This document shows positions 15,886 through 23,058 of a DNA stretch of 64,000 nucleotides, in pieces (position 1 is the stretch's first letter; each line of letters opens with the position of its first letter). A program made the translations under genes and the position numbers. The stretch covers positions 124,001-188,000 of the forward strand of contig DATMFO010000004.1 in NCBI GenBank assembly GCA_035556135.1, in the 5' to 3' direction. A model generated the notes under the pieces. The model saw nothing but the letters and a program-made list of their open reading frames with translations, made no database searches and had not been told where the DNA came from. Origin of the DNA: ZC4RG30 sp035556135. GTDB taxonomy: Bacteria; Pseudomonadota; Gammaproteobacteria; Steroidobacterales; Steroidobacteraceae.

Positions 15886-16475
15886 TGCGCCAGGACGACC
15901 TGTTCGGCGCACCGCCCAGGCTGCCGGCTGGCTTCGAGCATCGGGCCGATTTCTTGGCAGTGGAGGAGGAAGCTGCCCTGCTGCAGTCGATCGCCACGCT
16001 GGATTTCCAGCAGGCCAGCTATCGGCAGTGGACAGCGCGACGGCGCATCGTGAGCTTCGGTGGCAGCTACGACTTCACGCATAACCGCCTGCATCCGGCG
16101 GCAGCGCTGCCGCAGTTTCTCCATGCCTTGCGTGATCGCATGGCTGCCTGGGTTTGCATCGAAGGCGCACAGTTCACGCACGCCACGATTGCGGAGTATC
16201 CGCCGGGCACGCCATTGGGATGGCATCGCGACGTGCCGGATTTCGAGGTCGTCGCCGGCGTGTCGCTGCAGGGCATGGCGCGCATGCGCTTCCGGCCCTA
16301 CCCGCCTGCGGAAGGATGGACCAGGGCCATCCTCTACATCGATCTGGCGCCGCGCTCGGCCTACATCATCCGCGATGCTGCGCGATGGCAGTGGCAGCAC
16401 TCCATCTCGCCGACGAAGGAGCTGCGGTATTCGATCACCTTCCGCACGCTGCGGGACAAGACCCGGGCCGCGTGA
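15882..16475 (+). CDS. alkB: AlkB-like 2-oxoglutarate/Fe(II) DNA dealkylase
   Basis: This 197-residue dioxygenase of the AlkB family directly reverses N-alkyl base damage. The iron ligands are His115 and Asp117 in WHRDVPDFE and His173 in WQHSIS. The 2-oxoglutarate-binding arginines are in RYSITFRT. The substrate-side GGSYDFTHNRL and YPPGTPLGWH segments are typical of AlkB homologues that resemble the ALKBH2/3 layout more than the E. coli N-terminus. The ATG at 15882 overlaps the xthA stop (ATGA); the next Met codon follows at once. It ends the repair operon, with its stop abutting the convergent DoxX gene. Confidence 0.87.
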   Translation: MMRQDDLFGAPPRLPAGFEHRADFLAVEEEAALLQSIATLDFQQASYRQWTARRRIVSFGGSYDFTHNRLHPAAALPQFLHALRDRMAAWVCIEGAQFTHATIAEYPPGTPLGWHRDVPDFEVVAGVSLQGMARMRFRPYPPAEGWTRAILYIDLAPRSAYIIRDAARWQWQHSISPTKELRYSITFRTLRDKTRAA

Positions 16476-16853
16476 TCACCTTCGCAGGCAGTTCCGCAGG
16501 AACTCCCGCAGTGCAGGATCACGCAGGTACAGGGACACCCACAGGATCACGCCCAGGTAGAGGCCGAACAGCGTATGGCTGGCGAGCGGGCTTCCGACGC
16601 GCAGGTGCGCGGCCGTGGCGCCGCCGAGCAGGGCCGTGAACAACAGCGCCCCGAGCGGGGCGGTGCGCGGCCAGGTGTAGAGGGCGAGCAATGTCAGTTC
16701 GAGGATGCCCAGCGGCACGAGAAAGTCTGGTGACCACCCGATCTGCACCATGGTTTCGACGGCGACCGGCAGGGCCAGCAGCTTGGGTGCGACGGATGCG
16801 GGCAACAGGAAGGCCAGCAGCAGGACGGTCAGGATCCAGCCTGTCTTCTTCAC
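16476..16853 (-). CDS. DoxX-like integral membrane protein
   Basis: This 125-residue protein has four predicted membrane segments (starting TGWILTVLLLAFLLPASVAP, then LVPLGILELTLLALYTW, PLGALLFTALLGGATAA and GLYLGVILWVSLYL). That is the DoxX_2/DoxX-like layout, with the conserved P-D-F...P-L-G-x-x-E pattern. Such proteins lie in the inner membrane and may touch quinone or thiol redox; this one has no known role. GTG at 16853 is the start: AAGGAG lies 6 bases upstream, one of the best ribosome sites in the window. An ATG at 16907 would place this site inside the gene. Confidence 0.7.
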   Translation of the reverse strand: MKKTGWILTVLLLAFLLPASVAPKLLALPVAVETMVQIGWSPDFLVPLGILELTLLALYTWPRTAPLGALLFTALLGGATAAHLRVGSPLASHTLFGLYLGVILWVSLYLRDPALREFLRNCLRR

Positions 16854-16947
16854 AGGGAACTCCTTGCAGGTAACCGACGAGGTCGTTTCCCTTGCGACGA
16901 TCGGCATGCAGGGTTTTCGACATCCACTGGATGACTTCTTGTTGTGC

Positions 16948-17020
16948 TGGGCCTGCTTGGATTCGAACCAAGGACCAAGGGATTATGAGTCCCCTGCACT
17001 AACCGCTGTGCTACAGGCCC
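16948..17020 (-). tRNA. ileX: tRNA-Ile2 (anticodon CAT, lysidine-modified type)
   Basis: A 73-base cloverleaf reads from 17020 downward. The acceptor GGGCCTG pairs with CAGGCCC and the discriminator is A. The D arm is GCAC/GTGC, the anticodon arm GGGA/TCCC holds loop CTCATAA, and the T arm is CTTGG/CCAAG with TTCGAAT. The anticodon is CAT. The GGACTCATAATCC core followed by CTTGGTC, and the short D-loop AGCGGTTA, resemble E. coli ileX rather than elongator tRNA-Met, so it probably becomes tRNA-Ile(k2CAU) after TilS action. Elongator Met remains the alternative. CCA is not encoded (GCA follows). Its 5' end overlaps the upstream coding region by 10 bases. Confidence 0.85.
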
Positions 17021-17433
17021 GCCGGGAAGGCCGGCATTGTACCTGCCGCTGCGCGCCCTGAGGCGCCCACTTCCAGTTCCGGCTGCCCGGTGCACACGGG
17101 CCGCACCACCAGCGCCGGCAGCCACAGGAGCAGCAATCCCATCAGCACCAGCGCTCCGAGGCTGAATGCCAGGAACGCGCCGAACCGCTCCTGCTGCCCC
17201 ACATCCTGCATTCTGCGCCGCGCGGCAAGGATCTTCCGCACCGTGGCTGCCGCCGTCGCCAGCACGAGCAGCACCGTCAGCACCGTCGTGATGCCAAGGC
17301 CTGCCACCCGCACCTCCGCAAATCCGCGCGCGCAGGCCAGCGCGCCCAGCGCATAAGCCGCCGCAAAACACGCCAGCCACGCCAGCAGCGGCCCCATGAT
17401 GAGCAGCGTGATGTGCGAGAACCGGCCCCGCAT
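17011..17433 (-). CDS. Membrane protein at the end of the oxidase operon
   Basis: This 140-residue protein has three hydrophobic segments: LLIMGPLLAWLACFAAAYAL, LGITTVLTVLLVLATAAATV and FLAFSLGALVLMGLLLLWLP. I do not recognise the family. It starts one base after the end of the oxidase subunit I+III gene, in the same direction, so it is probably an assembly factor or small subunit of that oxidase. The reading frame ends inside the tRNA gene (10-base overlap). The last 15 or so residues may therefore be unconserved and the transcript may be processed at the tRNA. Confidence 0.55.
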   Translation of the reverse strand: MRGRFSHITLLIMGPLLAWLACFAAAYALGALACARGFAEVRVAGLGITTVLTVLLVLATAAATVRKILAARRRMQDVGQQERFGAFLAFSLGALVLMGLLLLWLPALVVRPVCTGQPELEVGASGRAAAGTMPAFPAGL

Positions 17434-17434
17434 C

Positions 17435-19954
17435 TCAGCCTCCCAGCCGCGGGCTGTTGCTGATGGCCAGCAGCAGCAGCCCCTGCCCCGCCGTGAACAG
17501 CCACATCAGCCAGGTGTTGTCGAAGATGATGCGCCGGCGGTGATCCAGCAGGCCGCAGCGGCGACGCAGGACTGTGTAGCCGCACATCAGTGTCACCAGC
17601 AACACATGCAGGCCCAGCCAGCCGAGCAGCGCGTGCATGCTGGCGCCATAGCCGTGCGCTTCGGGCGAGATGCCCGCGCCACGCAGCGCTGCCGCCGTTG
17701 CAGCGAACGCGCCCCACAGCGCCAGCACACCGCCGGCCTGCAGCAGGTCGGTCAGCGCTCCCTGGCGCCGCTGCAACGCCCGGGTGGCAAGCAGCGCCAT
17801 CGCCGCGCTGGCAGCGCAGGCCACCACGCCGGCCATCGACCAGCTTCCCGCGGGCGCTGTCATGCCGTCCGGCGGCCATCCGCCGGCATTCACGGTCCAC
17901 AGGTAGAAGAAGCCGAAGGTGAGGCTGGCGAACACCGAACCATTGACCAGCATCAGCACGACCATGGCCCACCAGGAATGCGAGCGGCTGCCGGTCATGT
18001 AATCCGGCAGCCGCACGCCATCGCCTATCTCATGGTCCTGGTTGCCCGGCGGCGGATCCCCCTGCCACAGCCAGCGCAGGATCGAGGCCAGCGCGGCAGC
18101 GGCAAACAGCGCGGCCACCACCATCTGCTTCACGGTGAGCGCAAAGAAGAACCCGGCCGTGCCGGCGCCCGCGATCAGCGGCAGCCAGCTGGGCCCGGGC
18201 AGGCGCAGCAGGTATTCCGGCCGCGCGTCCACCGGCGAGGTGACGATGGTCTCGCGCGTGCCGGTGGCAAGGCCGGGCAAGTAGTGCTGTCCCGCATCCA
18301 CCTGCTCGCGCAGCTGCGGGTCGTGCCACAGGGGATCGCGGCTCTCGATGCGGGGAATGCTGCGCACCGCGTAGTTGTCCAGCGGCAGCCATTCCAGCGT
18401 GGCGGCGTTCCAGGGGTTCACGTCCACCTTGCCGCCGGGCCGCAGGCGCAGCAGCAGGTCGATGAGCACCAGCGCGATGCCGGCCGCCAGCACGAACGCC
18501 CCGCAGGTGGACAGCAGGTTCCATACATCCCAGCCGAGTCCATCGGAATAGGTCCACACGCGCCGCGGCATGCCGAGCAACCCGGCGATATGCATTGGGA
18601 AGAACGCCAGGTTCACGCCGCCGAACATCAGCGCGCAGGCCCACTTGCCCATGCGCTCGGACAGCGGCCGGCCGCTCACCATGGGCGCCCAGTAGTAGAT
18701 GGCCGCCATCACCGGGAACAGCATGCCGCCGATCAGCACGTAGTGCAGGTGCGCCACGACGAAATAGGAGTCATGCGCCTGCCAGTCGAAAGGCACCGCG
18801 GCCAGCATCACGCCGGTGAGGCCACCGAGCACGAACACGGCGAAGAAGCCGAGCAGGAACCAGGTCGGCGTGGCCAGGCGCACCGTGCCGCTGCGCAAGG
18901 TTGCGATCCATGCGAACACCTGGATGCCGGCGGGAATCGCCACTGTCATGCTGGCGGCCGAGAACAGTCCCGCGGAGAGATGCGGCATGCCCACGGCGAA
19001 CATGTGGTGCACCCACAGCGCGAACGACACCAGCCCGGTGCCTAGCAGCGCCATCACGATCCACTTGTAGCCCACCAGCGGGCGCTGGGCCATGGTGGGC
19101 ACCATCATCGAAACCAGGCCGGCGGCTGGCAGGAAGATGATGTACACGTCCGGGTGGCCGAACAGCCAGAACAGGTGCTGCCACAACACCGGGTCGCCGC
19201 CGCGATCCGCGATGAAGAAGGGCCAGTCGAAGGCGCGTTCCAGCTCCAGCAGCGCGGTGGCCGCGATCACGGGTGGGAAGGCGAAGATGATCATCGCGCC
19301 CACCACCAGCATGGCCCAGGCATACACGGGCATCCGCGACAGCGTCATGCCAGGCGGCCGGGTGCGCAGGATGCCGACCACGATCTCGATGGCGCCGGCA
19401 ATCGCCGAGATCTCGATGAAGCCGATGCCCAGCAGCCAGAAGTCCGTACGCAGCCCGGGAGAGAACTCGCTGCCGGTCAGCGGTGGATACATGAACCAGC
19501 CGCCATCCGGCGCAAGGTCCAGGAACAGCGTGCCGAAGAACACCAGGCCGCCGATGAGATAGGCCCAGAACGCATACGCCGACAGGCGCGGGAATGGCAG
19601 GTCGCGCGCACCGAGCATGGCCGGCAGCAGCAGGATGCCGATGGCCTCCACCACGGGCACGGCGAACAGGAACATCATCACCGAGCCATGCATGGTGAAG
19701 AACTGGTTGTAGGTGTCGTAGCCCAGCAAATCGTTCTCCGGCACCGCCAGCTGCAGGCGCATCAGCAGCGCGAGGATGCCGCCCAGCACGAGGAACAGCA
19801 GCGCCGCGCCGATGTAGAACAGGCCGATGTAGGTGTTGTTGACGGCGCTGAGCAGGCGCCAGCCACGCGGCGTGCGCCACACCTCCTGCATCTGCGCCAG
19901 CTCATCTGGCGGGCGCGGCAGCTCGTTGGGCAGTGGTCGCTGGTCGGCGGTCAC
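17435..19954 (-). CDS. ctaDE: Cytochrome c oxidase subunit I fused to subunit III
   Basis: This 839-residue catalytic subunit of an aa3-type haem-copper oxidase reduces O2 to water in the inner membrane while pumping protons. Subunit I (about residues 1-560) has the low-spin haem His in FFTMHGSVMMF, the CuB His and cross-linked Tyr in WLFGHPDVYIIFLP, the CuB His-His in ALWVHHMFAVG, and both haem ligands in VVAHLHYVLIGG. After a linker, about 270 residues with five or so membrane helices form a subunit III module (MVVLMLVNGSVFASLTFGFF onward). The GTG at 19954 overlaps the subunit II stop (GTGA). The open frame upstream of it is a shadow of subunit II. Such I+III fusions occur in some caa3-type oxidases. 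Confidence 0.9.
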   Translation of the reverse strand: MTADQRPLPNELPRPPDELAQMQEVWRTPRGWRLLSAVNNTYIGLFYIGAALLFLVLGGILALLMRLQLAVPENDLLGYDTYNQFFTMHGSVMMFLFAVPVVEAIGILLLPAMLGARDLPFPRLSAYAFWAYLIGGLVFFGTLFLDLAPDGGWFMYPPLTGSEFSPGLRTDFWLLGIGFIEISAIAGAIEIVVGILRTRPPGMTLSRMPVYAWAMLVVGAMIIFAFPPVIAATALLELERAFDWPFFIADRGGDPVLWQHLFWLFGHPDVYIIFLPAAGLVSMMVPTMAQRPLVGYKWIVMALLGTGLVSFALWVHHMFAVGMPHLSAGLFSAASMTVAIPAGIQVFAWIATLRSGTVRLATPTWFLLGFFAVFVLGGLTGVMLAAVPFDWQAHDSYFVVAHLHYVLIGGMLFPVMAAIYYWAPMVSGRPLSERMGKWACALMFGGVNLAFFPMHIAGLLGMPRRVWTYSDGLGWDVWNLLSTCGAFVLAAGIALVLIDLLLRLRPGGKVDVNPWNAATLEWLPLDNYAVRSIPRIESRDPLWHDPQLREQVDAGQHYLPGLATGTRETIVTSPVDARPEYLLRLPGPSWLPLIAGAGTAGFFFALTVKQMVVAALFAAAALASILRWLWQGDPPPGNQDHEIGDGVRLPDYMTGSRSHSWWAMVVLMLVNGSVFASLTFGFFYLWTVNAGGWPPDGMTAPAGSWSMAGVVACAASAAMALLATRALQRRQGALTDLLQAGGVLALWGAFAATAAALRGAGISPEAHGYGASMHALLGWLGLHVLLVTLMCGYTVLRRRCGLLDHRRRIIFDNTWLMWLFTAGQGLLLLAISNSPRLGG

Positions 19955-20967
19955 TGCAGGCTTCCCAGCCACTGCGCCAGTGCGCGCAGCTCCTGGCCAT
20001 CCAGCGTCCGCGTCTGCGGCATCAGGTTGCCCGGCTTCAGCATTTGCGGATCGGCGATCCAGCCGGCCATGGTTCCGATGTGATTGCGCAGCAGGCCGGC
20101 GCCCAGTGCGCGGCGGCCGCCCACATGGGTGAGGTCGGGTGCGGAGTCGCCGGCGGCCACGGTGCCGCGCACGGCATGGCATTCGGCGCAGCCTGCCTTG
20201 ATGAAGGCATCGTGGCCGGCGCGCAGCATGGCATCCTCCGGCAAGGTCACCGGCTCTGCCTGCCGGCGAAGCCAGGCGTCGAACTCGGCCGGCGGCACCA
20301 CCATCACGTACAGCGCCATCAGCGCATGCTGCGCCCCGCAGAACTCCGCGCACTGGCCGCGATGTACGCCCGGCTCGTCGGCCTGCAGCACGAGGCGGTT
20401 GGTGCGGCCCGGGATCATGTCCACCTTGCCGGCCAGCGAAGGCACCCAGAAGCTGTGGATCACATCCTCTGCCTGCAGCGTGACCTGTGCCGGCCGTCCG
20501 GTGGGCAGGTACAGCTCATTGGCCAGCGTCACCCAGCGCAAGCCGGCGTCCGGGTCCTGGTAGCGCACTTCCCACCACCACCGTCGACCGACGATGTCGA
20601 TGCGCAACGGCTGCGGCGAGCCGAGCCCCACCGCACTGCCCAGGGCGCGGGCACTGCTGCTGATGCAGTTGAGCACGAAGCGCACTGGACCCTCGCCGCC
20701 CTCCGGGGAAAGCGCGGTGCCCACAGCCAATGAACAGGTGAGCAACACCGTGAGCGTGACGGCGGGAAAGGCAATGCCACCGCCCAGTATCCAGCGTCGC
20801 CTGTCCACCGGCCGGGCGCGCCCGAACACCGCCACCAGCACCAGGCCCATTACCAGCAGGAAGATCAGCGCCGCGCCGACATACAGCGCCAGGCTGAATT
20901 CATGGATCAGGGCTGCACCGCTGCCGGCGGCAGGGTGCGCGGTGGACTGCATGCCCGCATCGTTCAT
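19951..20967 (-). CDS. ctaC: Cytochrome c oxidase subunit II with C-terminal cytochrome c domain
   Basis: This 338-residue subunit II of a caa3-type oxidase takes electrons from c-type cytochromes and passes them to subunit I. Two N-terminal membrane helices (EFSLALYVGAALIFLLVMGL and FPAVTLTVLLTCSLAV) precede the cupredoxin domain, whose CuA ligands are in EDVIHSFWVPS and CAEFCGAQHALM. An added cytochrome c domain follows, with CAECH for haem attachment and a Met ligand in NLMPQ. No cleavable signal peptide is evident. Start ATG and the preceding stop share ATGA, and its own stop overlaps the subunit I GTG. All catalytic residues are present. Confidence 0.9.
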   Translation of the reverse strand: MNDAGMQSTAHPAAGSGAALIHEFSLALYVGAALIFLLVMGLVLVAVFGRARPVDRRRWILGGGIAFPAVTLTVLLTCSLAVGTALSPEGGEGPVRFVLNCISSSARALGSAVGLGSPQPLRIDIVGRRWWWEVRYQDPDAGLRWVTLANELYLPTGRPAQVTLQAEDVIHSFWVPSLAGKVDMIPGRTNRLVLQADEPGVHRGQCAEFCGAQHALMALYVMVVPPAEFDAWLRRQAEPVTLPEDAMLRAGHDAFIKAGCAECHAVRGTVAAGDSAPDLTHVGGRRALGAGLLRNHIGTMAGWIADPQMLKPGNLMPQTRTLDGQELRALAQWLGSLQ

Positions 20968-21332
20968 TGCAGCGTGAACAGGTAGGCCGCCATGTCGCGC
21001 GCCTCGGTTTCGGACACGCCCACCGCCGGCATCGCCGTGCGCGGCGCCATGGCGGGAGGGTCCATGATCCAGCGGATGAGGGTCTGCTCATCATTGGCAA
21101 ACTTGCCCGCCAGATGGGGCCGATGCGCGAAGTCTTCCAGCGATGGACCCACCTGCCCCGGCGCGCCCCGCACGCCCGGGATCACATGGCACACGCCGCA
21201 GTCATGCCATTGCAGCGCGACGCGGCCGCGCCCCGCGTCGCCGCGAGTCGCCACATCGGGCGTGGTTTCCTTGCGCGAGCCACATCCTGCCATCAGCAGC
21301 GCCGCGAGCAGGAAAGTGACGGCGCCCTGCAT
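20964..21332 (-). CDS. Mono-haem cytochrome c, probable lipoprotein
   Basis: This 122-residue c-type cytochrome has a lipobox-like signal (TFLLAALLMAGC), so it is likely anchored by lipid. It carries one haem site CGVCH, with the distal Met in TAMPAVG. The small soluble fold is like cytochrome c class I. Its start overlaps the stop of the di-haem cytochrome (TGATG) and its stop overlaps the subunit II start. It is probably an electron donor to the CuA domain of the oxidase. Confidence 0.82.
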   Translation of the reverse strand: MQGAVTFLLAALLMAGCGSRKETTPDVATRGDAGRGRVALQWHDCGVCHVIPGVRGAPGQVGPSLEDFAHRPHLAGKFANDEQTLIRWIMDPPAMAPRTAMPAVGVSETEARDMAAYLFTLQ

Positions 21333-22171
21333 CACTGCGCAAACAGGAAGGCGGCCATCGCCCGTGCATGGCTGGGCGGCACGTTCAGATCCGGCATCAG
21401 CGTCTGCGGGCTGACCTGCCGCGGATCGCTGATCCAGCGGGCGAGATTTTCGGGTGTGTTGGGCAGCACGCCGGCGATGTAGCCCCGCTGTTGCCAGGCG
21501 CGCAGCGCCGGGCCGGTGTGGCTGGGCGGCCCGACCACGCCGTCGATGACGTGGCAGGTGTGGCAGGCATACTGGCGCAGCAGTACATCCCCGAGTTTGC
21601 GCGACGGCATGTCCGGCAGGTCGCGCCGTCGCTCGCAATCGGCGGCGGCATCCTCGATGCCCTGCGCATAGCCGGCCGCATCCAGCTGCGGCAGGGTCTT
21701 CACGAACGCCACCGTCGCCCACAGGCTCTGCGGGGACAGCCTCACTTCCCACGCCGGCATGCCGGTCATGCGCACGCCCTTGCTGGTGACGTAGTAGATC
21801 CACTCGGCCGGCCACTCGCGCGCGGTCTGCGCCAGGCTGGCGGGGACGGGCAGCAGCCCCAGCGCTGCAGGCCCCGGCGCCACCCCTGGCGCGCCATGAC
21901 ATTGCGCGCAGTGCTGGCGGTAGCAGGCCATGCCGGTGGCGATCATCCGCGGATCATCCAGCGCCGGCGCCTCGATGTGCCGCGTGTGGGCGAAGATCGA
22001 ACTGTGCAGCCCGATCTCCAGCAGGTGATGCGTGATGCGGAAGTGCTGCGCCGTGGCCGCCGTGGTCACCGCTCCCGAGAAAAGCACCACGGCGCCACCT
22101 GCGGCGCCGGCCAGCAGCAATCCGCCGACCAGCAGCAGCGAGAGCAGGTGGGGCTTTCGGCGCAGGGACAC
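21332..22171 (-). CDS. Di-haem cytochrome c, membrane anchored
   Basis: This 279-residue protein has an N-terminal signal-anchor (LLSLLLVGGLLLAGAAGGAVVLF) and two cytochrome c modules. The haem sites are CAQCH and CHTCH, with candidate Met ligands in TGMPAWE and TLMPDLN. It heads the oxidase operon and probably collects electrons for it. The GTG at 22171 is chosen as start because AAGGAACA lies directly upstream; an ATG at 22243 would add 24 residues of Arg-rich leader. The upstream sequence has a short direct repeat (GAAGGAACA twice) covering this ribosome site. Confidence 0.8.
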   Translation of the reverse strand: MSLRRKPHLLSLLLVGGLLLAGAAGGAVVLFSGAVTTAATAQHFRITHHLLEIGLHSSIFAHTRHIEAPALDDPRMIATGMACYRQHCAQCHGAPGVAPGPAALGLLPVPASLAQTAREWPAEWIYYVTSKGVRMTGMPAWEVRLSPQSLWATVAFVKTLPQLDAAGYAQGIEDAAADCERRRDLPDMPSRKLGDVLLRQYACHTCHVIDGVVGPPSHTGPALRAWQQRGYIAGVLPNTPENLARWISDPRQVSPQTLMPDLNVPPSHARAMAAFLFAQ

Positions 22172-22361
22172 TGTTCCTTCTGTTCCTTCTCGCAGGCGGC
22201 GTGCGGGTTCCCGATTCTTCGCGTGTATGGGGATGCGCGGCATCCAGCGGCGCAGGCGTGTGCCTGTAGGAGGCAGCCGACACCGGCGCAGCAGCGCGGG
22301 TCACTTCACGTCCACTCGCCTGGCTTAGAATCCCCATCCTCCGACCCACCATGGTGATCGC

Positions 22362-22970
22362 ATGAAGCTCTACTACCTCACTGGCGCCTGCTCGCTCGCC
22401 TCCTACATCTCGCTGATCGAGGCCGGGCAGAAGTTCGAGGCCTACGCAGTGGATCGCGGCACCAGGCGCACGGCCGACGGCAAGGATTTCAACTCCATCA
22501 GCCCCAAGGGCTACGTGCCGGTGCTGGAACTCGATGACGGCACGCGGCTCACCGAGAACGTGGCCGTCCTCACCTACATCTCCACCCTCGATGCCTCCGG
22601 CAAGCTGGGACCGAAGCTCGGTTCAATGGAATGCTTCCGCATCCTGGAATGGCTGGCGTTCATCAACTCCGAGATCCACAAGAACCTCAGCACGCTGTTC
22701 CGCCCCACCAGCACCGAGGACATGAAGCGGCTGGCCCGCGAGGCCGCACTGCTGCGCTATGGCTACGTGGAGCAGACGCTGGGTGACAAGCCCTTCCTCA
22801 CCGGCAACGATTTCACCGTGGCCGATGCCTACCTCTACGTGACGCTGAGCTGGCGCAACCGTCTCGGCGTCGACATCTCCGGCCTGCCGAAGCTCAGCGC
22901 CTTCTACGAGCGCTGCCACGCGCGGCCTTCGGTGCAGCGGGCCCGCAAGGAAGAGGGCTCGTCACCATGA
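22362..22970 (+). CDS. gst: Glutathione S-transferase (beta-class-like)
   Basis: This 202-residue cytosolic GST conjugates glutathione to electrophiles or acts as a peroxidase or binding protein. The thioredoxin-like N-terminal domain starts MKLYYLTGACSLASYI, where Cys10 matches the catalytic Cys of bacterial beta-class GSTs. The GSH-binding cis-Pro segment GYVPVLELDDG and the TENVAVLTYI segment follow. The helical C-terminal domain has the FTVADAYLYVTLSW N-cap motif. A TAGAAT box at 22326-22331 could start a short-leader mRNA. It stands alone between the oxidase and haem operons. Confidence 0.9.
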   Translation: MKLYYLTGACSLASYISLIEAGQKFEAYAVDRGTRRTADGKDFNSISPKGYVPVLELDDGTRLTENVAVLTYISTLDASGKLGPKLGSMECFRILEWLAFINSEIHKNLSTLFRPTSTEDMKRLAREAALLRYGYVEQTLGDKPFLTGNDFTVADAYLYVTLSWRNRLGVDISGLPKLSAFYERCHARPSVQRARKEEGSSP

Positions 22971-22979
22971 AACGCTGTT

Positions 22980-22998
22980 GTTGAGAACGTTTCTCAAC
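22980..22998. promoter_or_regulatory. Perfect 8-bp inverted repeat upstream of hemA
   Basis: GTTGAGAA (22980-22987), CGT, TTCTCAAC (22991-22998) is a perfect palindrome 9 bases after the GST stop and about 60 bases before hemA. It lacks a following U-tract, so it looks more like an operator than a terminator. It sits upstream of the likely -35 region. The cognate regulator is unknown. Confidence 0.45.
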
Positions 22999-23046
22999 TG
23001 CGTCTTGCGATGACCTCCCTGTGACACGGCCGCCAGGGCGGCTGTC

Positions 23047-23052
23047 TACGCT
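23047..23052 (+). promoter_or_regulatory. -10 box of the haem operon, leaderless type
   Basis: TACGCT ends 6 bases before the hemA ATG at 23059, and no Shine-Dalgarno is present. A GTGACA sequence at 23021-23026 could serve as a weak -35 but the spacing (20 bases) is long. Confidence 0.4.
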
Positions 23053-23058
23053 GGCTGC

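Noticed and set aside
16948..17020. Elongator tRNA-Met as the identity of the CAT tRNA
   Set aside because: The anticodon arm, the CTTGGTC variable region and the short D-loop fit tRNA-Ile2 better. The alternative is kept open in the entry.
17396..19045. A 549-codon plus-strand frame opposite the oxidase subunit I+III gene
   Set aside because: The plus-strand product is low-complexity His/Gln/Arg sequence. The minus strand has every haem-copper oxidase ligand.
19955..20353. The upstream extension of the oxidase subunit I frame
   Set aside because: This stretch reads Arg/Gly-rich nonsense in that frame because it is the coding region of subunit II in another frame. The GTG at 19954 is the real start.
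22980..22998. A Rho-independent terminator after the GST gene
   Set aside because: The stem is AT-containing and not followed by a U-tract on either strand, so an operator is more likely.
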